The position numbers were made by a program, and so were the translations under genes. Source: Myrica gale (taxonomy: Eukaryota > Streptophyta > Magnoliopsida > Fagales > Myricaceae). From it: a DNA stretch of 64,000 bases. The notes under the pieces were generated by a model that saw nothing but the letters and a program-made list of their open reading frames with translations, ran no database searches and was not told where the DNA came from. Shown piece by piece: positions 49,362 through 61,045 of the stretch; within the stretch, counting starts at the first letter, position 1, and every line of letters begins with the position of its first letter. The stretch is taken from positions 4,508,501 through 4,572,500 of the forward strand of contig OZ005619.1 in the NCBI GenBank assembly GCA_963930655.1, in the 5' to 3' direction.

Positions 49362-51098
49362 CACTACAAAAAAAAGCACTTCTAGCGGCGGTTTTAGACC
49401 GCCGCTAGAGGCCCCTAAACCGCTGCTATAGCCTATAGCAGCGGTTTTTAGCCGCGGTCACAACCGCCGCTATATACCCGTCAGCATAGGTATATAGCGG
49501 CGGTTTCACTGACCGCTGGAGTAGACCGCCGCTCTATAGCGGCGGTCCTATAGCGGCGGTCTTGACCGCGGCTATAGACATTTCTATTTTATTTACCTGT
49601 AGCGGCGGTCAATGACCGCCGCTACAGGTATTTTTAAAATTATTATTATTATATTTATTTTCCTGTATTATATTTGATTTGCCTCTAGCGGCGGTCAGTG
49701 AACATTAACAGATAGCAGTATCAGACTAGGGAACATTAACAGATAGCAGTATGACACTGGAGGTCCCAGATCTGATTATTCCTATTCTAGTGCTCGAAGA
49801 AGCCAAACAATAAACTCAAATACCTATTATCAACAAATACCTATTATCTTCAGAAAGGAAAAATGTGTGGGAATGGAGGAGAGGCCGAGAGGGACGGAGG
49901 AGCCGAGCTGTTGAGGAGAGGCCGAGAGGGACGGAGGGCTTGCTGGCGTCGGAGGGCTTGCTGGCGTCGGGAGGGAGAGCGGAGAGAGTGAAAGGGGGGA
50001 AATTTTTTTGGGGGAATCGGGGGAATTCGCGGGGGAGTTTTTAATAGAGGGGGGAGGGGGAGGGGGAGGGGGGAGGGGAGGGGAGGGGAACGACACCGTT
50101 TCAGTTTAGGTTTTTTTTTTGTAGTTTTTTTATAATAATTTTATATTTTACAGTTATATATGTTTAGTAAATTAAAAGTAATTGTAAATTATAATAGTAT
50201 TTGAAAAGTTTTATACATAATATTAAATACATAATATTTTGTTATCTAGTGTAATAATTTTAATTAAAACAAGTTTAGAAAATTTGGCCAAAATTTTTCA
50301 CATACATGACAAACTTCATTATTTCATAGTTCATAACACTCCCTCTAACTTCATATTTTATTAAGTATGTCTTTAAATTAAAAATTTTCAAATACATGAC
50401 AAACTTCATTATTTCATAGCTCATTATAAGTATGATAATAGAAATTTTTTCAATCAATTATATTTAGTTAATAAATATGCAATAACCATAACAACCATAT
50501 AATAACTTCAATTTTCATAACTCTCTTTTTAATTATGCATTTTATTAAGTAAGTCCCTTAAAATAAAATTTGTTAGACACATGTCAAAATAAAGTTATGT
50601 ATTAAAAGGTTTAATTAATCAATAAAATATTTATTAACATATAAATAATAATTTTTTCTTTTTTTTTTTCGCACATACCTATAGCAGCGATTTAGTCAAA
50701 ACCGCTGCTATAGGTATATCTTTAGCAGCGTTTTAAATAAAAAACGCTGCTAAAGGTAAAGCCTACAGCGGCGGTCAATTGACCGCCGCTGTAGGCACCA
50801 TATTTATAGCGGCGGTCAGGTGACCGCCGCTATAGGTAGGATCTATCGCCGCGGTTTTTACCAAACCGCGGCTATAGTGGGTTTGTAGCGGCGGTCAATG
50901 ACCGCCGCTATAGAGACCGCCGTTGTAAGATAGTATCTAGTGGCGGTCATTGTAGCGGCGGTCAGTCATACCACCTATAGCGGCGGTCAAATAGCCGCTA
51001 CAGTGACCGCAGCTATAGGATATTTTTAGCCGCGGCTTAAAAACACCTTGTAGCGGCGGTTTTTTTGACCGCCGCTATAAGTGCTTTTTTTTGTAGTG
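49362..51098. mobile_element. Non-autonomous CACTA element 1
   Basis: The element is 1737 bp with perfect inverted ends (CACTACAAAAAAAAGCACTT and its complement) and an ATA target duplication (49359-49361 and 51099-51101). Both ends carry arrays of AGCGGCGGTC and GACCGCCGCT units, often as palindromes. The interior has a G-rich block (49870-50090) and an AT-rich block with repeated ATACATGACAAACTTCATT. No transposase is encoded, so it would need a partner in trans. Confidence 0.93.
50040..50092 (+). repeat. G-tract cluster in CACTA element 1
   Basis: Many G runs of four to six residues are separated by single A residues. The reverse strand gives a Pro-rich open frame that is not a credible gene. 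Confidence 0.85.
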
Positions 51099-52039
51099 AT
51101 ACAGATAGATTTTCGTATAAAATAAGGCTTTTTCACCATAGATCATCATTTATCTAGGCCCTAATAGTTCAAAACTAATTTTGTACAACCTCAGCAAAAT
51201 ATTCATAAACCGTAAAAACCTTATTTTTCTAAACTAATTTTCACATAGGACAATAAGCAACAAAAAAGTTTCACCAACAAACAGCTTCCTAATTCAGTTA
51301 GCAAGAGAATCAATGCTGAGTCCACCTGCCATGTCTGATGCCAAGAGCATCATCCAGCTCGAGTGTCTTGTCTGATGCCAATGCTGAGTCCACCTGCCAT
51401 TTCATTTATATTGTCCAAATATCATGTACTGTTACTGTCTTTGAATGGATTACCAAATGCTAATGATGTATATGAAGAGCACCTGGAACAATAAGTACAA
51501 GGTAAATCTCACCAATCTCCAAGGCCCAACGGGACAAGGCCCTTTCCACCTGAAAAATACAAGTACATACCATAATGCCTAAGAATCTGTTCTAAGTCAC
51601 AACCAAGAGCAATGTGTTGGATGAATGGAACCAATGGAGAAGACATATCAACATGTATCCCAACTCAGAAAACCTTTCAAATGTAAGGACCACCATCATG
51701 AAAACTATCGACCCCAAGCATCTTTGTTATCATTATCAGTTCTGTTTACCATTTGCACATAAAAGATTTAGTAAGTAGGTTGTTTATCGAATCATTTCAT
51801 CTGTATAAAGTAGTTCTAAGCATACTAGGTACATATGCTCCATTTGCACAATGCAATCAAAAGGCCACAAAGAAGGTAGACGCACAATGAAATCAAAAAG
51901 CCAAGAGAGGCTAGATTTCCAGGTTGGATAAGCAATCAATGGGTCGACAAATTAGCTATGCATCTTTGAGAGAATGAAACCAAAATGACACTTGGAATAT
52001 AAAACTCAATTGTTTTATAAGCTGGCACAGGAGCACGCG

Positions 52040-52125
52040 GGGGCTTGGAATTTCCAGCACCCCGCGCGCGAGAGGCCTTCACGCGGGACGTGTGCGACAG
52101 CATCTCGTCGACCTCCTTCCTAACC
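52040..52125 (-). pseudogene. Exon-like fragment in CACTA element 3
   Basis: Read on the minus strand, VRKEVDEMLSHTSRVKASRA is preceded by an acceptor-like CAG. The composition is GC-richer than its surroundings. The source gene is not recognised. A second exon-like piece (VERALSRWALEI) lies near 51515-51555 with acceptor and donor dinucleotides. Confidence 0.35.
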
Positions 52126-52569
52126 TGTTTCCCAGTAGCAGTTAACACAAACCAAATATTGACCGACATAAGGAAACATTAAAACCCATATGGCTCACCA
52201 CCTCCATATCTACAGGACGCAGTTTAAAATACCAAACATCACATCAAAAAAAGAAGTCAAAACCAAAGTAAGAAGAGACAAAAAATGAATCGGAAAAAGG
52301 GACGAGAGAGGCAAAGGCACCTGGCTTGAGATTTTCAGACGGCTGGTGATCAAACTGGGCATCTCTATCGCTTCCTGGGGTGAGATTTCCAAGTGGGTGC
52401 GAGGCCTTCGGCTGCGTAGCATCGTGGAGCTGGAGTTGTACCTCCGGAGACCGATCGAGGTGGGGATCTGAGAGAGGAACCGGAAAGAGGGACGAGAGGG
52501 AAGGGCACCTGGCGTTTCTGGATCCTCATCGGTGCAAAGACAGGATTTTGAATCTTTGATCTCTTGCTC

Positions 52570-53225
52570 TATCCTTTTTTTCTAAATAATACCGAGAGGC
52601 TTTCCATTGCATTGAATCAAGAGTACAAGATACACAAGACATCAAGAACAAAATATCCAAGCATAACTAGGTTACAAAAAAGAGGCTAGCGGGATCCCTA
52701 AAGGATCGGTAAACCACAAATGCTCTATGCTGGGCAGAGAGAGAGCGGGTGGCCAGAAACGGCAGACGGCAGACGACACTACCGGAACCATAACAGATAC
52801 TAGCACAAAAGCTAAGAATATGCAACATAGGCAACCTAGACAGATAAAACAACAAAACCCACAAAAGGGCAGCAAGACCACAAAATGGCCAACAAAGCCC
52901 CAAAGGAGCAGCAACAACACAAAACAACTACAACCGAAAAAGAAGCAGCAAACAGCAAAACTGCGGCCGAAACACCACGGCAGAAGACACGGCTGCGCGT
53001 GAAGGTCAGGCGCGGCATAGGGGCATAGGACCGACCAGATCTGGGCGGCCGAGAGCTTCTGACACGGTCCAAGGGTCGTTACCGTCGAAAACAGCCCTAG
53101 AATGTAGAAAATTGAATCGGCGCGTGCGGCGGCTCCTGGAGGCAGATCGGCGACGTAAAGGAGCGGAGAAGATAGGTTGGAGGAGCTGAGTTTTATGATC
53201 TTTGGCGTGGCCTCCAAGGGTCAAC
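52570..53225 (-). mobile_element. Possible non-LTR retroposon copy
   Basis: On the minus strand the block ends in a poly-A-like run (AGAAAAAAAGG) after TGTATCTTGTACTCTTG and CAATGGAAAGCCTCTCGGTA. These resemble the 3' ends of plant LINE-related sequences. No reverse transcriptase is present, and the 181-codon minus-strand frame is low complexity. Confidence 0.3.
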
Positions 53226-56200
53226 AAAAAATCCGGGATCTAGCAACACTTCTTCAAAAGAAAAGCTGAGAAAAAGGGGTAAGCCGAGAAAAGAGGAAGC
53301 AAGAGAAAGGGAAGAGGAAGAGAAGAGAAGTGGGAGAAGGGGAAGAGAATGGGGGGGAGGCGAGAAGAGCTCCGGCTCCTCCCGCCGCCGGAAAGAGAGG
53401 GAAGGGGTAGGGTAGGGAAAAACACCAAAGGTGTTCTAGAGAGAAGGCAGAGTCTCTCTCTAGAACTGGGGTTTTCTTCTAATGATCTATCACTCTATCC
53501 GATTAAGAGACTTTTCGTTGATCTAAAAAGAAAGAGTACTCATGCACTCAGACCTGGAAATTATCTTTCAGGTCAGATTTCACAGGGAGATAGAGAGAAA
53601 GAGGGCAGCGATCGGAGGGCTGGAGCTTCTTCGACGAAGAGGGGCGGGAGACTTTAAATTTTTCAGGCACGGGGGAGCGGGAAGGGTTTAATTAAAGGCA
53701 GAAAAATGGTGAGTTTGACATTTTTTTAAAACAAGTCAAAACTCACCGTTTTGAGCGTTTGTTTTTAAATTGTAGTTTTTCAGTTTTTTAATAATAAACT
53801 ATATACATATGGTTTTAGTAAATTACATAGCATATTATTTTGCACTCTTTTTTATAACAAGTATAATAATCTTAATTAAAATAGGTTGGTAGTAATAATA
53901 TATAATACTTATAATTTAAAAGTATAATGCCTTCTATATAACATTGCATGATTGTTATATGTGTTTATCATATATATGATATGTGTTAATTAACCTAATA
54001 TTTTATATGTATGTACCTATATACTTAATTACTAAATCATAGCCCCTAAGACCATATATTAAGTTATGTACATTATTCGCATAAGCTAATCTCACAGTAT
54101 CTTTTTATTTGAAATTAAATAATATGTCTTAATAAGTATGATAATATATGTTTTCTAAACTACTTAGATTTAGTCAATATTAAAGACCATGGATTATAAT
54201 TTAAAATATATCATATAACAACTTCAATTTTCACAACACTCCCTCCAATTTCATATTTTATTAAGTAGTTCCTTTAAAATACAATGTTTCAAATACATGA
54301 CTGTAAGTGCAAACAATGACAAAAAAACCTTGGCCTAACAATGACAAAATAAAATTATATATTAAAAATAATATAATAATATATAAAATAATTATTTACA
54401 TTAAATAACTTAGAATTAATAAAGAATTTTTTTTGTTGCACTTATTTACATTATGTCGCAATGACCGTCGTCGTAGATACCTAATTTGTAGCAGCGTTTG
54501 TGTACCAACACTGCTAGAAATTAGACCTACAGCGACGGTCTAAACAGACCGTCGCTATAGGTCTAATTTCAGACCGTCACTATAGGTAAATCTTGTAGCA
54601 GCTTTTTTAAAAAAAACGATGCTAAAGGGAGTCTGTAGTAGCGGTTGGTGACCGCCGCTATAGGTCATATGTAGCGGCGTTTGTCTACACACGCAAGTAA
54701 AGACACCCTTTAGCGACATTTTTAAAGACTTTTTTGTAGTGTCACAAAGACCACAAAGATATATCACTAGCGCAAGGATAATTTTCACAGTATGCTCACC
54801 AAAATAAGTTATAAATATTCAATTGTGTTTCACAATATGTCGAGAATCTCATTTTATCCAAAATTTATTAAGTTTCTCAAATAATACATCAAAATCATAT
54901 AAGAATTCGATACACGTTTTAAAAATTCAATTGTAGAACCACTTACCTCGAACATTTAACCAATTATTAAAACTTCTAAAATAATTGACGAACAATATCT
55001 CAAAATCTATTGACACCACCTCAATCCAAATTTTGGTCTCTAATAAACATTCTCTGCGACCATTTATTAACATAAATCTCTTCAACTTTTAAAACTCAAA
55101 TATATCTCTATCCATCACTTTGAAATTCAAACATTAGATCTTTATCCATATCTTTCAAATTCAAATATAAGAGTAATCTTTATCCATATCTTAACCTTCA
55201 AATTCAAACCTAGGATAAAATCTTTATTCAAACATTTAAATTCAAATATAGATCACATCTCCATCCACTACAAAAAAAAAGGCCTATAGCGGCGGTCAGC
55301 GACCGCCGCTATAGGCCAAAAAACCGCTGGTATAGGTCATTTTGGCCTATGCCAGCGGTTTTTTAGCGGCGGTCACGACCGCTGCTATAGCTCCGTCGGG
55401 ATAGGTATATAGCGGCGGTTTTCGGAACCGCTGGTGAAGACCTCGAGTCTATAGCGGCGGTCACGACCGCCGCTATAAATCCGAAAATAATTTTGTCTTT
55501 CCCGCAGCGTTTCTCGTAAACCGTTGGCATAGATCTATAGCGGCGGTCACCGACCGCCGCTATAGGTCTGTGCCAGTTTTTTTTTTTTTTTTTTGCTTTT
55601 TTCTAGCATTTTAATACATTACTAATGTTTTCCTATATTTTCATATAGAAAATTTTTTAATGTTTTAATGGGTAATACAAATTTATTTTAATAATTATAA
55701 TTTTTTGGATGTAAAAACTTAAAGACCAAGAATAATAAAACAAAATATACTTCATTATTGATTAATATCGTTTTACAACAAATACAATAATCTCTACAAT
55801 GAACAACATGATGGTACCAAAGGTGAATACATCCAAATATATCACGCATTCATGTAAGAAGCATCCATACGGCCTTGCTCCTCCTTAGAAGGCTCTCAGT
55901 TCTAACAATCTTGCTGGAGAGGATTGTTGTGCATATATATATATGTCTGCGCACAGGAATCCATATGCAGATTAAGGTGTGTTTATTTATTGCAACTTTA
56001 TGAATATTGCTAGAGTTACAAGAAAAGTATCTCCTAGATTAACCCACAAGCCAGTGACCAAAATGGCATCAAAATAGAAAAATTAGCATTTACAAGACAA
56101 CAGTTCTTACATACTTTCCATGGACTATCGACAGCAGGAAACACATTTGCATCACTTTGACTGCCACCTAGTAGCATAGAAGAAGAAGTAAGTAGCTGGT

Positions 56201-57590
56201 TGACATGCCCAGATTAACAGAAGTAAATGGCAGTTTTTTGCAAAAACTTCGATAGTAACATCTGTATTTTTCCATTCCGCAAACATCCATGAGATTTATA
56301 AGATCTAAAGAAAAGAATATATGGGACAGACTGAAAGATTTCTAAAAGGGAAAAGGTTGTGCAAAACAGAAGATCTCATCTGGTATGTCAAGCTCGAAAT
56401 TTGCATCTTCATCAAGTTTGAACAAGCACAAGCAGTAACATTACTGAATTTAGTGCCATTGAAAAACCTCATACTACATCGTATTCCGGTATTACCTGTC
56501 ACTGAGTCGAGTGCTAGCAAGTCATAGTCTGAAACAACACCAACCTGCCATGGAAAAACAACTTCCAGGCTCCTCCAGTCAATGTTTCAAAGCAAAACAG
56601 CGTCATATGCCCTAATTGTCTAAACCAATTTCTAGTCATCATCAGTCACATATATCCATCCTCAACAATTTCAATAAACCTTTGAAGATAAATGGCACAA
56701 CCCAAAATATTTAACCACTACCAGCTCGTATACTTCATCCAATCCTCATAAATGGCATTTATCTCTTCCAAGCACCAAACATACTAATTCACCTGTAAAA
56801 ATGCAGAAGAAAAGAAGAGAAAAAAACTATTTATTTCAAACAGAGCCAAATGCAGCACCATTACCCTGCAACACCTTCCCCCAGAAATTTTCCATACCCA
56901 TAAATCAAAACAACAAATTTTTGTGCAGGGAGAGGGAAGAAAGAAAGAATATAACTTGATTTACTCCTTTCCTTCTCTTGCCGCAAAGGAGTAAAAGCTT
57001 CAATTTCGTATCTGATTTTTCACAAACCTCAACAGTCCAGAAGTTTTTCCCTCCCTACACTAAGACGTAAAGGAAAAGCCTTCTAAACAGAGATCAAGAA
57101 GTACTCACATATCAACTTCAGATTTTACTATGGACCTAGAACATAATTATTATGCAGATCAATGAAAATATTAAATTTATATCCAGTTCTAACCATCAAT
57201 CATTATGCTAGCTTCATCTTCCCTTGTAACTAGAACAGGACCTCAAAAGTGGCGGATCGGGATTCTTTAAAACTTCAAGTGATGGCAAATGAACAATACC
57301 TATGTCATACAATTTCTACAGTATACAAACTTAGAAATCTTTGCATTACCTTCATCTTGGAACAATATCTGAAAAGACAAGAAGAATAACTGATTGCAAT
57401 CAATACAGAAAGACTGCAACTTTGAGGTGCAAAAAAAAAAGGGTTATCAAAAGCCTCTCAAGCTTGTTTCCATTTAAGCTGTACGCTATTTCAAACCAAA
57501 AAGTTCATTGCAAAAACAGGTAGACATTCAAGTAATTGAGCATATGACTCCAAAATTTATCCCACAATTTAGAAGTCAAGCTGAGCTAAC

Positions 57591-57906
57591 CTGACAGACA
57601 GAAGGGTCTTTTTAAAAATATGACCAACTTTTTTCTTCTTCCGGAATGAATTCACAGTCTCCTGACACTTCTGAAGAACCTCATGCACACTAGCATTTAT
57701 CTCTTTCAGCCGCACCTGTTAAACAAAGTTCCAGTTAATCACAAAATGATAAACATCAAGTAGCAAACAACAGCACTTCATCTATAAATACATCTAGAAA
57801 GTTACAATTAAAGGATAAATCTGCCAACCTCATCTAAGTGAACATGTCCAACCAGCCCTGCTCCAATTTCAGGACTTTCCGCTACATTTTGCTGTTTTTT
57901 ATACCT
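57591..57906 (-). pseudogene. Two captured exon-like segments in CACTA element 2
   Basis: On the minus strand, an exon at about 57906-57832 (ends GAGLVGHVHLDE) is preceded by CTGCAG and followed by a GT donor. After an intron of about 113 bp, a second exon at about 57716-57592 begins VRLKEINASVHEVLQKCQE and includes FRKKKKVGHIFKKTLL, again with AG and GT borders. The two join in frame. The alternation of charged and hydrophobic residues suggests a coiled coil. I do not recognise the parent gene. Confidence 0.5.
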
Positions 57907-58545
57907 GCAGGTAGGAAGCACACTATAAGAACATTGAATATTGCATCCAGCATCTTGTTACTTAAAAATCATTTTCCGATAACAGAGTGAGAACTAAATT
58001 GACCAGAGAGAGAGAGCAGTAGAAGCAAAACAAATACAATTAACAAGAGTATGGCACATTTTTATGGACAATTTCAGCTCGAACTTTGGCAAATTGTTAA
58101 ACCCGAAAGGATAGCATGTAGTATGCTGGTGGAAGAAGGAGCATCATATTCAAAAAACAACGATGCATATAATATATCACGGAATTTGTCATTGACATGA
58201 CCATGAACTAACACTTACTCCCTCAAAGTCCTCACTGACATTCAAGCAGAAGGACAATTAGCAATCAGTGCAGCAGATCTCACATTTTTCTGCGCATAAT
58301 GGCTTTTGCAATTTCATTACTTCATTACGAATTTAGCAGTTGTTTATACAAAGCAATACACTGCAGAAGTTGTTTATAATATATACTTATCCCGGCGTCT
58401 TGTTTTGAAAAGGCCATATTGGCATATGGAATTATAAAGGTCGAATTGCTTCAGGATTAACAGATAAAGAAAAAAGAAAACCTCTCCCCAAAGTCAAAGC
58501 TTGACCCAGATAGCAACTCAGAATGGAACATCCATCACAGAACTG

Positions 58546-58645
58546 TTCTTGGGTTTTCTTACCTTAAATATATAGTAGGCAAAAAATTGAAACAAAAGGA
58601 AGACCGAACTAAAATATCACAGAACTGTTCTTGGGTTTTCTTACC
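58546..58645. repeat. Short direct repeat in CACTA element 2
   Basis: ATCACAGAACTGTTCTTGGG and the following TTTTCTTACCTT occur twice, about 75 bp apart. Confidence 0.8.
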
Positions 58646-59924
58646 TTCTTCTACTCAGCTGCCAAGTCCTTCGAATGGGGACAGCTGGAGAGACAGAGAG
58701 GGGCCAAGAAAGAACCAAAGAGACTGGGGAAGGGAGCTATGGAGATGAAGAAGGGGGAAGGGACCTGGAACGGAGCTATGGAAATGAAGAAGGGGATGCG
58801 CGCGCGGGGAAGGGAATTTTAGGGCGTGCGCGCGCGGGGAAGGGAGTTTTTAAGAAAGGGAAGGGGGCGGGAGGAGTTTTTTTTGTTGTTGTAGTTTTCT
58901 TAAAAATAAATTTATATTTTGCAGTTATATATTTTTATTACAATATTTTTATAATCTTCTTTTTATTTAGGTGAAGTAAAATTGTAAAGCTACATGAGCA
59001 CTGACGTGTCAAATTAATGTCAGATATGAAATTAATTAAATAATAAGTATGACCAAATATTAAGTTAAAATTAAACCACAAGCCGGGTTAAAATAGCTAA
59101 AATCTCATCCCTAATAGGATTTTAGCAAAATTAAATAGACTGTCAAAATATGACCCAAATCGGGTTCAAAAATAATTCCTAAACGGTAAAGGAAAGAAAA
59201 TCATAACTGAAAATAGGTTTTTGAGAGGGAAAACAGCGGATTTAGGGCTCGAAACGAGGCGCACCGAAGCGTAGTACCCTTCATCATTTCCACAAAATTA
59301 TGTATAAAAAGGAATAAATAGTCAATAAAACAATTTTTAACCTTAAATAACACATAAAATTTTATTTTTCTATTTTTTCATTTTTTTTTAAAATTATACC
59401 TATAGCGGCGGTCGCTACAAAGACCGCCGCTGTAGGTATACCTGTAGCAGCGGTTTGTATTAAAACCGCTGCTACAGGTACGAGATTCAGCGGCGGTCAA
59501 CGTGACCGCCGCTGTAGACCCTCTTTCTATAGCGGCGGTCAGTTGACCGCCGCTATAGACACCCCTATAGCGGCGGTCATTGACCGCCGCTAAAGACCTT
59601 CCTTTTGGCGGCAGTTTAAAAAAACCGCAACTACAGAGGTCTATAGCGGCGGCCGCGACCGCCGCGACAGACCTCGTTTAGCTATTTTTAGCCGCGGTTT
59701 TCTGTAAACGCCGCTAAAACCACCTTGTAGCGGCGGTTTTTCTGACCGCCGCTACAGTGACCGCCGCTATAGGCGGTTTTTTTTTGTAGTGATCTCAGCA
59801 CCTTTAAATTCGAAAATACGATTCAACCTCTATCAAAAAATCAAACATTGGATTAAACCCTATCCCTTCGATTAAAATTAAAATTACTCACGTACACCTT
59901 TTTCGGGATGGGTATTACAGTACC

Positions 59925-61037
59925 CCAAGCTACCAATTGGTTTACACTTAATTTACACCCAATTTCATAATTTAATTGTTGAGATTGTGTCACATGCCCT
60001 GTTTATTTATTGATTTCGAAGGGGAGATCTTCATATGGGTTGTAAAGTGCAAACATATTGGTAGTTTTGAGGAATAATCTGTCAAGTTTAGTAATGTGGG
60101 GTGTAAATTCTAAATTATGAGGTAGTTAGATGCAAATTGTGTAATTTTGCCTTAAACTAAATATCAGTAGTAGATGACGCGTACGTACTGCTGATTAGAT
60201 CAATCTGAGAAGATAGAGATTAGAGAACATGATGTATGCCTAGAAACCTTGGTGACAAAGTTAATTAAAGGCAAAGGAGCAAGTAAGAAGGTATGCACAA
60301 AAAAAGAAAGCAGCCCAAAATTGACACCACCACCTTTGCAAAAGGTTCTTTATTGAATTAGGAGGCAAAGAATACACTCGAACCTCTCCTAAGATGAGCC
60401 ATGTAATGTTATACAACATTAAATTATATGATCTAAACTTTTTTTTGGAACATTATTTTAGTAATACTTTGGAAAAGAGGAATCCATAAATGTCTTCCAA
60501 TGCGTGTCACTTGGTTTTGGTGTCACTTTTTTATTCTATATTATTTATTTATCGCCTAATACATTTGTATAGGATCTAGGGACCTTTCTATATATGCAGC
60601 TCATTCCATAGATAATCCCAATCTAGTTTTGGATGTCATATCTGCTTGGAGCTAGCTAGACATATCAAATATTATATGTCAAGCACTTGCTTTTAATATC
60701 AAATCTAATTTTACTTAAATCATTTAACTTGATCGGTGTAAAAATTTCAAAAACATAACTATGAGGATTAAAATTAAATAAAATATGATAGGTGTATATA
60801 TATATAGAGAGAGAGAGAGAGGAAGACACTACCAAACTTTATTGATAAGCCTCACTTATAACGAGAAATACCATGATTACAAGTAGGATAACATCAGACT
60901 CTAAACAAAAAACAACTGAAAAATTTAACTGAAGCATAAATAAAGTAATTTAGTTTATTGATACTTAATCACATAATTGCCTTGGATCATAGTCAAGTGT
61001 ATTTAAACTAAATTTCATCTTTGGAAGCACTATTGAA
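59925..61037. other. Intergenic AT-rich region
   Basis: Nothing coding is supported. It contains a (TA)n(GA)n run at about 60796-60822. Confidence 0.55.
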
Positions 61038-61045
61038 TTTTTTAC

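Larger units (their letters stand above)
51258..54741. mobile_element. CACTA element 3, left end decayed
   Basis: The right end is clear: AGTGCT-type sequence is replaced here by AAAGACTTTTTTGTAGTG, ending at 54741, preceded by decayed AGCGACGGTC/GACCGTCGCT units (54440-54720). The AT-rich block before it (53800-54330) resembles that of CACTA 1, including TTCATATTTTATTAAGTA. The left end is uncertain; CAACAAAAAAGT at 51258 may be a mutated CACTACAAAAAAGT, but no left motif array and no matching target duplication are seen. The interior (51300-53650) has exon-like pieces and a retroposon-like block. Confidence 0.6.
55266..59791. mobile_element. CACTA element 2, carrying exon-like sequence
   Basis: The element is 4526 bp with CACTACAAAAAAAA ends and an ATC duplication (55263-55265 and 59792-59794). 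The left array (55285-55570) and right array (59400-59770) consist of palindromic TATAGCGGCGGTC...GACCGCCGCTATA units. Next to the right array is a G-rich block (58800-58880) followed by AT-rich sequence, as in elements 1 and 3. The interior, 55860-58780, is unlike elements 1 and 3 and contains exon-like segments on the minus strand. No transposase is recognised. Confidence 0.92.
49335..59919. mobile_element. Gypsy-type solo LTR inflated by nested CACTA elements
   Basis: The LTR starts TGTAACACCCCGGGCCC and ends GGGATGGGTATTACA, with a perfect GTACC duplication at 49330-49334 and 59920-59924. Its own sequence is only about 0.8 kb, in pieces 49335-49361, about 51102-51257, 54742-55265 and 59795-59919. 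The rest is CACTA-type DNA. No primer-binding site or coding domain belongs to it, so it is a solo LTR. The TGTAACACCCC start is typical of plant Gypsy LTRs. Confidence 0.85.

Noticed and set aside
49830..50096. Pro-rich minus-strand open frame of 88 codons as a gene
   Set aside because: It is the complement of a G-rich low-complexity tract inside CACTA element 1.
52672..53217. 181-codon minus-strand frame as a membrane protein gene
   Set aside because: Its composition is Phe/Cys/Leu-rich because of low-complexity DNA, it has no recognisable domain, and it lies inside a probable retroposon in a CACTA element.
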